Shown here piece after piece: positions 1 through 9,905 of a DNA stretch of 64,000 nt (position 1 is the stretch's first letter; each line of letters opens with the position of its first letter). The stretch is from Ophiobolus disseminans (lineage: Eukaryota > Ascomycota > Dothideomycetes > Pleosporales > Phaeosphaeriaceae): positions 976,013 through 1,040,012 of the forward strand of contig MU006230.1 in assembly GCA_010093685.1 (NCBI GenBank), in the 5' to 3' direction. The notes beneath the pieces were generated by a model, which did no database searches, was not told where the DNA came from, and saw nothing but the letters and a program-made list of their open reading frames with translations. Both the position numbers and the translations under genes were made by a program.

Positions 1-2
1 CG

Positions 3-707
3 AGCCTGGCAAATGACGTATACCAGTTCTACGAGCAGCAAGCAAAGACCTTCTTGAAAATCTTGAGCGACCTACCACCTGAAGAGCTGCCCGATCTCAT
101 TGAAGACTACTTCCGCCTTGCTGCGGACATGGCGCTCTACTTCCCCTCCGAGTCGATATCTTCACCACTCATGGACACAATCCTGCTAGCGGCATGCAGC
201 GCCCTCACACTCCTCAAGGAAGATCCTATCATTGCAACATTGCATTTCCTCCGAGACCTGCTTGCGTATGGTCGCAACTCTGCGCCATCATCTAGTTTCG
301 ACACAGCCCGCCACGACGTTCCGGAAGCGCTCCGAAATCGTGTCAAGCAACTAGTGATGAGCACTGGTGTCCAACTCGTACAAGGCATCATGACCGGCAT
401 GATGTACAGCTTCCCAGAAGGTGCTTTCGCTGATTCATCGGGCGTGTTGCTCGACCTGTTCGAGCTGATGCCGGAGCAGGTCGCCCAATGGGTAGCCAGT
501 ACCGTCAGCATGCTTCCGCAAGGTAGCATCACACCCCAAGAGAGCGAACGCTTCCTCAACAACATTCGGCAGCGCATACAAACTGGTGATGTCCGGATGA
601 TTAGGACCATCTTGCAGGACTTTACAACCAGCTACCGCCGACGAAACATTGCGCCAAGAGAAGGATTAGGGCGATTGGAGGCGTCGCGATTCAGATTTTC
701 CGGTTAG
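3..707 (+). CDS. MTR10: mRNA/SR-protein nuclear import receptor Mtr10 / transportin-3, C-terminal part (5' end outside window)
   Basis: The open frame runs in from the left edge and ends with TAG at 705-707, giving the last ~234 residues of a larger protein. The segment is all helical HEAT-like sequence (for example LPPEELPDLIEDYFRLAAD, then pairs such as LLDLFELMPEQVAQWV) and closes with an Arg-rich tail. This matches the C-terminus of the importin-beta relative Mtr10/TNPO3, which carries SR-type RNA-binding proteins into the nucleus and releases them on RanGTP binding. No intron is visible in this part. The family call rests on overall resemblance of the C-terminal HEAT repeats, since the Ran-binding N-terminus is not in the window. 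Confidence 0.75.
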   Translation, partial: SLANDVYQFYEQQAKTFLKILSDLPPEELPDLIEDYFRLAADMALYFPSESISSPLMDTILLAACSALTLLKEDPIIATLHFLRDLLAYGRNSAPSSSFDTARHDVPEALRNRVKQLVMSTGVQLVQGIMTGMMYSFPEGAFADSSGVLLDLFELMPEQVAQWVASTVSMLPQGSITPQESERFLNNIRQRIQTGDVRMIRTILQDFTTSYRRRNIAPREGLGRLEASRFRFSG

Positions 708-2112
708 ATGCTGGATGCTGAGACGCGATTTCTCTTCCAAAACATGGACGCACGTGGAATTAAGAGGGAGGAATATGGCAATAAGTGTCAGCCATAGTGG
801 CAGGATCTTCAGAAAAAGCGGAAAGTTTGCGCAAAGTGTGTAAAGGGAGGGCATTGAGAGTGTGTATACCAATGGCATTTGTATTTTGAAGCGTTCGTTC
901 GTTAGGCATTTGCATGGAAGATCGGATAGGTAGGGTAGGATTTTGATACCAATATGATGGGGGATGGTGGATATGGGTTTCTTTTCGATGACTTTGTCGC
1001 TAGTTTAGATGTGCGGAGCGGGTATGGGTACAATTGAAGCAATTTCGGTCTGATGGGATATGTGTCGATTTCCTGTTCTGAGCACATGACGATATAATCA
1101 CAAGCTTGATCTGTAAAGTGTGATAGAGTGCACTTGGTCTTCGTCTGGACGCAGTATACGTAGGGATGAAGAAGTACAGCGCGTGGACCGTCGCTTTTTG
1201 AGGGCTTGGCTGGGGTTGGACTTCTCTCTTTTAACGTTGAGCATATTTAGGTAAGGAATGATTGCAACCATGTATATGGAGAAAGTTGATTCGGTGAAAT
1301 TCGCTTCGCTACGGAGAAATTGTCAGCGCAAATGGCTGTCGTGTTGGGCCCGTATGTACGATGCCCTGAGGCTGTACGAAATAAACAGTTGTTGTGTACT
1401 GCTCTTTGGGAGAATTTGAGCTACGGCCCTGGAAGAGAATCTTGACTTTCCATAGACCCTGGGGTGGCTCGTGTGGGTTTCGCGGGATATTACGAATGGC
1501 ATATAAGGGCTTGGAGACTCTCAGATAATTATAGGTTTTAGGTGTGATTTAGATCTTATTGTGCGTTAAGTGGCTTATAACTGTGCGTTAAGTGGCTTCT
1601 GATTGTGCGTTAATTGGCTATGTAGTTGTCTAGGTTTTGCACGTCCTGTCCGTCCTATATTCTTAGCTTTACTTCAGCATCTCTAGTTCAAGAAATGCGT
1701 CAAAAACTGGGTCGAGTGTTGAGGCTACGTTGATTTGGAAATATATCTCTAGGTCAGATGTGTCGAGCCTTGAGTCCAGGAATCCTTCGGATATGTTCAC
1801 GTCGAGTTGCTTCTATAGCTTTGAGCGCGCTGGTGCTGATCGAGGAGCGCTCTGTGTTTATGTACCTTTGCAAATGAAAATATAAGGAAGGTGCAAGGCT
1901 TCTTAGTATTTTCGTTACAGCGCGACAGAACGCTCATACAGCAATCTGCATGGAATGCAGTGCTATGAGTCAGGAATCTACATCAAAGGCAGGGGAAAGA
2001 AGATTGTAACTGACGCTGAGTTTGACGATGGATGCTTCCGTACTCGGTGACGAGGCGTACATGTCTACGGGTTACATTACGATTGTTCAACATGAACTGA
2101 CTACAACTCCCT
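708..2112. other. Intergenic, no gene seen
   Basis: AT-richer spacer between the convergent importin and membrane-protein genes. Only short open frames without recognisable features. It contains the threefold 22-bp repeat described separately at 1559-1622. Confidence 0.6.
1559..1622. repeat. Short tandem repeat, about 22 bp x 3
   Basis: Three consecutive copies of a unit built on TGTGCGTTAAGTGGCT. The third copy differs (TTAATTGGCT). The spacers between cores vary, so the copies are diverged. Confidence 0.75.
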
Positions 2113-2930
2113 CTAGATCAATATAGCCAAAGTATCATCCTTGGAATCGTACCTATCCCTCACAAAAGCCTTCAACCAGCAATTCGCCCCGTTCCCATTC
2201 TGGATCCTCGTACTTACTAGCCCGCCAATAACAACGCCCACACACGATATGTTCTGCGGCAAAGTGTTCCACTGGCTACATGCGTCGGCGCACTGGGCCA
2301 GCGAATACGCGGTAAAGGCCACGAGGTCGGGAAAGTCACGTACGTTACGCCCGTTGAAACATTGGTACCGTTGCCGGGCTTTGTAGTCTGGAAGCGTATC
2401 TATGCCAGTGGTGTAGATGCTCGAGGGGCAGGTGACGTTGATGGAGGCGATTTGCGAGAAGGGGAGCGCGGTGTAGGGTCCGCTTGGCGGTGTGCTTGAA
2501 GTGGCCAAGGGCGATGGAGTTGTGGATGGTGATGGGGATGATGACGCCGACGCTGCCACGGACTGTGGAGGTGTTGACTCGGATTTTGAGCTGTTGAGAT
2601 GTGAGCCGCAGTGAACTCAAAGGCCTTTTCGGGCATCTGCATGTATAGTACAGGACATGCTTACCCGGCTTTTTGCACGGCGAGCGATCCGCCAACGCTG
2701 CCGCCTACGATCGCGCCTCCAATGCAAATACATGCCAGCACAACGAGAGCCCAAAAATACCGCCGCCGGATCCCGAGTATCTTGACGTATTCCGGATCGT
2801 CAGACTCCATCTGACGTGTCTGATAGCCGTGGTTGCTTGGAGCTTGATTAACTTCCGGCATTATTTGGTCCTTATTCGGCGACACTTCTGGATAGCGATC
2901 CGTGTACGAGACCTGAAGTCCATCTGCCAT
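2113..2930 (-). CDS. Hypothetical single-pass membrane protein with Ser/Thr-rich stalk and Cys-containing ectodomain (2 exons)
   Basis: Exon 1 spans 2665-2930 and exon 2 spans 2113-2590. The 74-bp intron has GTAAGC at its donor and CAACAG at its acceptor, and the joined frame gives 247 residues. The first ~57 residues are hydrophilic and cytosolic-like. A strong membrane segment follows (about 59-83, RYFWALVVLACICIGGAIVG, then a Gly-rich end), then a Ser/Pro/Thr-rich stalk, then a domain with a CSQWN-type cysteine pattern and several glycosylation-like NxS/T sites. This layout is common in Pezizomycotina surface proteins with WSC/PAN-like ends, but I cannot assign a named domain. The ATG chosen is the only one that keeps a normal cytosolic head before the membrane segment. 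Function unknown. Confidence 0.75.
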
Positions 2931-4259
2931 AATTACCAAGGCTGACTCGAAAGGGAGCGGGGGAGGGCCTTGATATCTCAAACGTACAAGGCTCAACACT
3001 TATACGTAGCGAGTAATGATGGTTCCAGCCCCCACGAAGTAGATGGGTTTTAAGTTTGCATAGCCTGAGTCTCGAAGCAGCCATAGCGGTCGAATTAACT
3101 CGGCATGCTTGTTTAATTCGTCGATCGTTTGTTTATTATCTGGTGGCTTTCGATTCGTAGCGCTATAGGCGAGAACCTTCAGCCTTCCTGCGGAACGGTA
3201 CGTTAGCCGAGAAGATCGCAGGAGGGGCGTTTACTAGAGACGGTGTTTCTATTGAGTAACACCTATAGAAAGCTCTCCCTGCGCTCCCTGCTCCGCTAAC
3301 GCTTGTTGGTAGAGTAAAAAATCGGACCGTTCACGCCCTTCTACCTAGGTACATTTACATTCTTACAGATCCTTAGCTTGTGCAGTCTGGTCTGCCTCAT
3401 TATCTTCGTTTGTCCAGATACGCCATACCTACTCTTCCTTCACAAAGACTTGTACACCACTACAATGATGCTCCAAGTGTATGCTGCAGACTAGCAGCCA
3501 ATACTGGAACATACGGTTGGAGCGCAATCTCCCATGTTTCTCTTCCCCTTTGATCTTGCAGAAGACATCCAGCGGCCACCAAGGTCATACTTAGGTAAAC
3601 TTACCATCATTTTCGTCACATAGCTAAAGCGACTGCAATGTCTATCTTCGCATCATCAATCTCCTACACTAATTTGCTATCCTGGCTGTTTTCGACGCCT
3701 CTGTTTTCGCATTGCATGCGCTTTCCACACATTGAGCACCATGTAGATAGAAGCCGGAGATGTATGTGTTTGTGAACAGTTTGACCGGGGAGAGGTTTTG
3801 TTTAAGCGCAGGGCATTCGGAGACGAATTTTTCGTGGTTTGAAAGGAAGGAAGCGCGACGTGAGACAATCACGGATAAGCGCACCGCCACCGCCACAGAT
3901 GACGTAGGCTTTCTCGAACCTGCACATGCTCAAAGCGCACCACTTACATCGTGGTTCTATTACTTTCCGCTTGCTCACGAGGTGTGGCGCAGCATTTCTT
4001 AGGCATCGTCATACGAACAAAACCGCGCTCTGACTTTGTCCACGTACTCTGCTTCCTTCGCCCAAGGCAGCAGCTTTCTCACATATCCGGGTCATTAAGA
4101 CTGGACCCTCAACGGAAGGTCTTCACGCGTTTGTCTTCTGGGCTTGTCTCTTCATTGTACATATTCAGATCTGTCCATCACCGTCGCATCGTGTGACCCG
4201 CGTCTACTGGCCTGCACCGCAACCTTCAGGCATCGTCACCAGATCTATACCGCTCTATC
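2931..4259. other. Intergenic between divergent genes, no gene seen
   Basis: About 1.3 kb upstream of both flanking genes. Short overlapping open frames around 3670-4200 lack family features and conserved composition. The region most likely holds the two promoters; no individual element can be supported. Confidence 0.55.
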
Positions 4260-6107
4260 ATGGACATCCCACGCGGCCACGCAGCCATGCCACTCACGGA
4301 GGCTGATTTCCTGGATTTCATCTACAACTATTACAAAGCTGAATACGCACCTATTCGATCCTTTTGGTCAACTGCGACAGCAGATCCCCGGCAAATGAGC
4401 CGTTTCATCAACATGGGCCACGAGCTGTCGCCGTTGAGTTGTCGCGCCGCAAACGCGCAAGCACAAAAGGATCTCGAGTCACTAGACTTTCTCACCCGCA
4501 AGTGGAATCTTGATCCCAGTTTTGTCAAAGGCCTTGTCATCAGATTTGCAAAGTATGAAGTCCACGATCGCTTAGAGAAGAAGCTCTTCGAGTGTGCGAG
4601 ACTGGACCTCATGGTTCGAAAAGCCCTAAAAGAGAAGCACTTAATCGATGCGCTGTGGCCGAGCCCTGCACCACGCACCATCTCTCACGACCTGTTGCAG
4701 CAAGGAGTGCAGATTCGGAAATGGTACGGGGACATGTTCAACAAGTACTTCCGTGTTCTCCGTTCCATTGATGAATTCGAACTACGGCCCGAAGTAGACC
4801 TACGTATCAAGAACAGTGGTACGCTGATGCTTGTTCCCTTTGTGGATCATCTGATCTTCGGCGCTGTGGACCCGATCATGCCGATCGTGGCGAAGGGTGC
4901 CGGGTATTCGAATGTAAAGGGCTGGGACAAAAGAGAGGGAAGCAGTAAGAGTGATGGATATGGAGAGCCTGGAAAGTTTGAGATCAGGTTCGATGCACCG
5001 GCTGATGCTCAAGATACCTACACAAAGACTGTGGTCAGGCAGTGTCAGTGTAACAAATGTGGGACGAAGAGAGATGTGCAGGTCGTGGTCTCTGTTGATC
5101 CAAATCCGAACGGTGGAGCTGTTGCCGGTTCAGCATCTACGAGAAAGCCTAGTGCCTCTGGTGCTTCAGGTCAGCGACGACAAACCTCAAAGACTGCGCA
5201 AAGGTACGCCGCGGGATACAATATGCCTGGAAGTCAAGATACGGCTCCTCGCCAACCCCCTCGGCCCCAGCCTCAAGTTGAAGCGCCCGCCCGCGCAGCT
5301 ACACCAGATCGGAAGAAGCAATGTCCGCGCTGCACCTTTTTGAACCATGCCGAACTCACAGCGTGCGAGATGTGTCAAGCCGACCTACCAGACGCCACCA
5401 TTCAAAAGCCCCCAAGCCCAGTCACTGTCAAGGTATCTCACTCGCATTCCGCTTCTCATCCTCCACCGTCGAAGCCTGAACCGAGAGCGGACAACAGCCT
5501 CAGCGCTGAAAGGCCTGCTGGCCCTAGCCGCCATAGTCTGAGTGCATCGCTGTTCTCGATCTTTCCGTTCTCCCAGCAGCAGCAACAAGAGCATCACGCC
5601 AAGATCCCACCTACGCAGCAAACAGACATGCCAAGCGTGGCTCGTCAGCAGAAGAAAGAAGATCCAACGCCAGAGCAGCCGTCATCTTCGAAACACGAAC
5701 CGGCGCCTAAAGCCGGACCCTCTTCCTCGCGTCACGCAGCTGAACCCCCGAATGAATCAACACCCCCCAACCTCATCGACGCCGAACCAGACCGCGAAGC
5801 CCCACTATCTCGCGCTCCTGAAATGGCAATGATGCCCCTCACACCTTCTCCCGCCACCTCCAAACGCCCAGCTCCCGCTGGTCTGCCATCGAACCTCATG
5901 GACGAATTTGTGCCCGTCTCGCCGGCTTTTCCTACCAAAGAGGAAGAGGAAGATGCTGGTTGGGGCGAGATGAGTCGCGAAGAAGTAGACGGCAGTGATA
6001 GCGATGAGGAGGAATATGAAGGCAGGACGAGTGGAGGGCTGGTGGATCTGGATGCTGTTGCTAGAGAGGAGGCGGACGTTTGGGGAGAGCGTGAGGATGA
6101 GGATTAA
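4260..6107 (+). CDS. NZF (RanBP2-type) zinc-finger protein, likely ubiquitin-binding
   Basis: One uninterrupted 615-codon frame starting at an ATG. Residues ~10-215 form a conserved-looking helical domain (for example FLDFIYNYYKAEYAPIRSFW) that I cannot name with certainty; a PUB-like fold is one possibility. At ~265 there is a CQCNKCG cluster. At ~355-372 lies a clear RanBP2/NZF finger: CPRC, then TFLN, then CEMC. The TF pair and the Met before the last Cys are the contacts that let NZF fingers of Npl4/TAB2 type bind ubiquitin (family knowledge). The tail (~390-615) is disordered, with Pro/Ser/Gln runs and a very acidic end. A role as a ubiquitin reader or adaptor is inferred. The start has in-frame context only from this ATG. 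Confidence 0.75.
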   Translation: MDIPRGHAAMPLTEADFLDFIYNYYKAEYAPIRSFWSTATADPRQMSRFINMGHELSPLSCRAANAQAQKDLESLDFLTRKWNLDPSFVKGLVIRFAKYEVHDRLEKKLFECARLDLMVRKALKEKHLIDALWPSPAPRTISHDLLQQGVQIRKWYGDMFNKYFRVLRSIDEFELRPEVDLRIKNSGTLMLVPFVDHLIFGAVDPIMPIVAKGAGYSNVKGWDKREGSSKSDGYGEPGKFEIRFDAPADAQDTYTKTVVRQCQCNKCGTKRDVQVVVSVDPNPNGGAVAGSASTRKPSASGASGQRRQTSKTAQRYAAGYNMPGSQDTAPRQPPRPQPQVEAPARAATPDRKKQCPRCTFLNHAELTACEMCQADLPDATIQKPPSPVTVKVSHSHSASHPPPSKPEPRADNSLSAERPAGPSRHSLSASLFSIFPFSQQQQQEHHAKIPPTQQTDMPSVARQQKKEDPTPEQPSSSKHEPAPKAGPSSSRHAAEPPNESTPPNLIDAEPDREAPLSRAPEMAMMPLTPSPATSKRPAPAGLPSNLMDEFVPVSPAFPTKEEEEDAGWGEMSREEVDGSDSDEEEYEGRTSGGLVDLDAVAREEADVWGEREDED

Positions 6108-7211
6108 AGTTTGAGTGGGTGAATTGTTTGATGGGGGATATTTGTATATGGTGTTGTGAGTTGTTTGGCTTTTGTTAATACATATGTTGAGCGCATTTAT
6201 TCTAGATTCATCTCTTGCTCAATCTACGGTACGGAAATCGCGTTCGATTCACACATATCGATGCATCACGACTCGAACAATGCTCAGATGTCGTCCTTCT
6301 TATTATTCCGCAATTGCCGGTGAAAAGACCTTCGCATGTTCATGCCAAGCCAAACGCCTCTGACGTTCTTCAAAAACAGCTTTGTCATGTGTCCATGTCT
6401 TCGTCGTTTTCGAAATGCGCCTCCTGACGTCAATATAAAATTTGTATCCCGCTCGCACCTTTCCCTCATCCACAAAAGCTCAACCTGACATCCGATGTTT
6501 AAAGACAATACAGACGACGACATGCTGAGCAGCTCCACTTCCTCTGAAAGGGGAGTCAACCTGTTTATGTTTCGTTATGGTTTTCGCTTCGACACACCAT
6601 ATCAAAATCGAACAGCTCATCGGAATACACCGCGCACCTTCTCTATAATCACAAAGTCTCCTGTGGCGAAGACTGAAACAAGCCAGCGCAGTACCATAGG
6701 GGAGGTCTCTTTCTTCTATCTCCGGAACTGGTCAGCTATGGCCTGCCAACTCCTTGTTCAGAACTTATTAGGTCGTTTCAGGAGCTAGCATAAGCATCGA
6801 TTTCTACTCCGTTTCCGACTCGAGTCCTGCTCCGTTCCCAGATGCCATCCTTACTCACGAAGTAACAAAATTAGAGAAGCGAGCGCAGTATATTCATTTG
6901 CTTCGTTCTACCTGCAGATCCCGAAAGATTTATCAGCTCCATGCATGTGTCTCTGAGTGTAAGATGCTAGGAACGAAATGCGCATGAAGTTCTTTTAGGA
7001 GGTGTGGCGAAGGCAAATAACGTGCTGGTTTATGTGGAGAAGAAGATAGTGCTCTTAGTCTTAGTCGTCTATTCGGCATCCTCAAAATGAAGGATGAGAA
7101 CGCCAGAGGAATGGGCACACAATTGTTATATCCTCTCTCGACCCAATATCCCGTACGCGTCTAGGAGATCTTCCATACCTAAAGCAACATCTCCCCAACA
7201 TCATACCATGC
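6108..7211. other. Intergenic between convergent genes, no gene seen
   Basis: About 1.1 kb that lies 3' of both neighbours. Short open frames only, none with a domain or a plausible start and composition. Confidence 0.6.
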
Positions 7212-8790
7212 TCACACAATTGTCAACGTAATATCGTCCACATACACAGCGTAATTCGGTCCATCCCCAGGAATACAAAAGATATCGACCAACACGGTAC
7301 TCTGCGTCTGCGCAATAAGCTCCGGAGTAACCTCCGCTGCAGGAATAACCACACTTATGCTCCTGTATGAAGTCGTTGTGTCGATTCCATCTGCCCTGCC
7401 CAGAACCTGGACTTGAACGGTACAGCCCGGCGTCACTGATTTCGCCCACAATTCGAATCTGTACGAAGTGTTGGGCACGATAACAGGCATTTGGACGATG
7501 TCGGCGAACCAATTTGGAGCAGATCCAGAGATTCCCACGGCTGTAAATGCGTTTGTGCCTGTGCGACCGTTCCCTGGCTTGACGCCGCTGGCTTCGGCGT
7601 CCATGTCGGCGGAGCCCTGGTAGAACCACGGAGTGAAGCCGTTTTCGAAGCTGGGATTGATGATACGTTGAGTAATAATAGGTAATGGTGTAGGCGTAGG
7701 TGAAGGCGTAGGTGTCGGCTCAGGAGATGACTCAGGTGTGGACACAAGCGCCGGGGTGGATGACGATGCAGGCGAAACAGGAGGTATTGAACTGGGTGTT
7801 ACAACAGGGGTTGGAGTGGACGATGATATGGATGTCGACGATTGGCTTGAAGAGAACGAGATCTGGCTGGACGGTGGTGTCGGTGTTGATGTGGGCGTGG
7901 GTGTAGCTGTGGAACTAGGCGTCACAACAGGACTCGAAATAATCGATGAAATAGGTGTCGACGCTTGGCTTGAAGAGGATGACATCTGGCTAGAGGACAG
8001 GCTAGTCACTGTGGGCGAACGCGCGCTGGATTGGCTGGCCACCGTGGACGATCGGGTGCTGGATGGGCTGTTCACTGTGGATGAGCGGGTGCTCGATCGG
8101 CTGGTCACTGTAGACGAACGGGTACTGGATGGACTGTTCGCAACGGAAGACCGGGTGCTGGATCGGGCGGAAGGGGAAACTATATCGCATCGACCGTATC
8201 CTGCTTGACATGCTTGAGGGCGGCAATGATCAGAGGTTCTACCACACTAGCACTAAGACCTTCGTTAGAGACAGCTTGATGAGTCCGCCCCTACAGGTAG
8301 GAACTTACATAGTTATATTGCGAGCAGCAATCGCCCCACTGGCTTCCTATACATGTCTGGCCTCCAAAGCTGCTGCCACACCGGGCGTTTTGAGAAACTG
8401 GTTGTGACGCTGAAGGCGTTGGAGAACGAGTGGAAGCCGACTGGGAACGGGTAGGGGTCGACTGGGATCGAATAGCGGTCGACGATGCACGGATAGATGA
8501 AGCGCGAGACGAAGAAACAGATCTGCTACAAGTTCCAAAATCGCTTTGGCAACCGGTTCTGCAATAGTCGTTTGTTGACCCACTGGTATTAGAAAGTTAG
8601 TGTTGAACGTGCGGAATGCAAAGGTGCGTACTTACCACCATCCATATTGACTGCAGCATGATCCATACTTGCTATTCAAACAAGTCGCCGCAAAACTTTG
8701 CCCACATCGAGCATCCTGAGATATAGTTGCCGCATTACTTGATAAGATAGATAGGAACAACGCAAACGCGGCCAAAAACGAATGACGCAT
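7212..8790 (-). CDS. Secreted protein: two CBM18 chitin-binding modules, Ser/Thr stalk, C-terminal jelly-roll (CBM4/9-like) domain (3 exons)
   Basis: Exons 8636-8790, 8309-8582 and 7212-8246 join through 53- and 62-bp introns to 487 residues. A signal peptide (1-21) is followed by two hevein-like CBM18 modules (about 29-70 and 120-163). Each has the CCSQY core with an aromatic residue before the next Cys, the chitin-contact site of the family. A Ser/Thr/Pro stalk (~165-335), expected to be O-mannosylated, carries a C-terminal domain that opens with INPSFENGF and ends with YVDDITLTIV, the edges of a galactose-binding-like/CBM4_9 jelly roll. No catalytic domain and no GPI signal are seen. It lies head-to-head with a longer relative starting at 9906. 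Likely role: binding wall chitin while presenting a second glycan-binding domain (inference). Confidence 0.88.
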
Positions 8791-9905
8791 CACGAGGAAA
8801 GGTCAACACTGAACGAATGTGTACTTGCGGGTGTTGAAAAAGCGCAATGAGGATGGCGGCAGCTACATTAGGATTTGAAGTGATTGTGCGGCTGAACATT
8901 GAGATCTTCTCTTAAAAGCGGAAGTGGCGCTTGTGGCGTGCCTGGAACGCGTGCAAGGGTATACGACGGTTCGCAATCCTACTGCAAACACAGTTGTAGG
9001 TTTCTATAATGCAGGATAGCCTGCGTGTTCACCATGTAAGATCTGATTACCTGGGTTCTGCGTAGGGGAATTGCTCTAAAGCAGCAGCATAGCAATGCTT
9101 AGCCTAACACAGGAAAGCTTGGTATAAAAGGGGTCATGGTGTCTATCGAAAAGACAAGTTCGTCGTGGAGCCCATCTGGATTAGACCTTGGGAGCCTAGC
9201 CTTGCGTTCAGCCAGCCACATCCCCTCATCGTCCTGTCACGAAGCGCACAAGCTTCAGCCTCGGTAATTATTCTTGGATATGCGCATCATTTCTTAGGAC
9301 ACTTTTAACGCGATTCAGGAGGGTGTCTCGCTAAAGGTGTCTCAATGGTATTGAACAGAGCAGGATCGGTAGCCAACTAGCACGTTACTTGGAGGCCTCG
9401 CGAGGCTGCTGTCTGTGTGTTTTTGATGAAATTGGTAGGCAGATACTGTAGCGCTCCGCTAGATGGTGTTGGTGTGCGATCATAGAGCGCAGATAAGGCA
9501 GATGGAACCTACGAGAGAGCTGTGTTGGATTTGCGGTGCCGATCTTGGTAAAGTTGGTTTCATGTCGGAGCGTGATGGTCAAAATCCAAGAGACCGTTCC
9601 TGCAGGTACCGATCGACTAAAGGTCAATGGCGCAGCGCCAATCTGCTTTTGTCCAGGGGATGCCCACGACGATGGCACGCGATTGTGGCTGACAAGGTAA
9701 AGCGACGGACTTGCCTAGAGGTATCTAGAAGTTAAGTCGCTGCATCGTCGTCGACCTTTTTCCCTACTGCTTCTTCATCATTCATTTTTGACGCCTCGCT
9801 TTGAATTTCTCTCAGTGCCATCACTCTTTCTGGCCCGGGTAGATCCGTTCGCTTATAGTCCGTATAGAATATCTTAATCTACTAATCATCTGGCATCAAC
9901 CGAAA
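8791..9905. promoter_or_regulatory. Shared intergenic region of the divergent CBM18 gene pair
   Basis: About 1.1 kb between two start codons facing away from each other, so both promoters must lie here. A TATAAAAG element is at 9123-9130 on the plus strand, far (about 780 bp) from the plus-strand gene, so its use is uncertain. Open frames of ~90 codons on both strands near 9385-9735 overlap each other and show no domain. Confidence 0.5.

Noticed and set aside
7738..8208. Plus-strand frame of 156 codons over the CBM18 gene on the minus strand
   Set aside because: Val/Asp/Glu-rich complement of the Ser/Thr stalk; the minus strand has signal peptide, CBM18 modules and correct introns.
9385..9735. 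Opposed ~90-codon frames in the CBM18 promoter region
   Set aside because: Both strands are open over the same bases, with no signal peptide, domain or splice logic.
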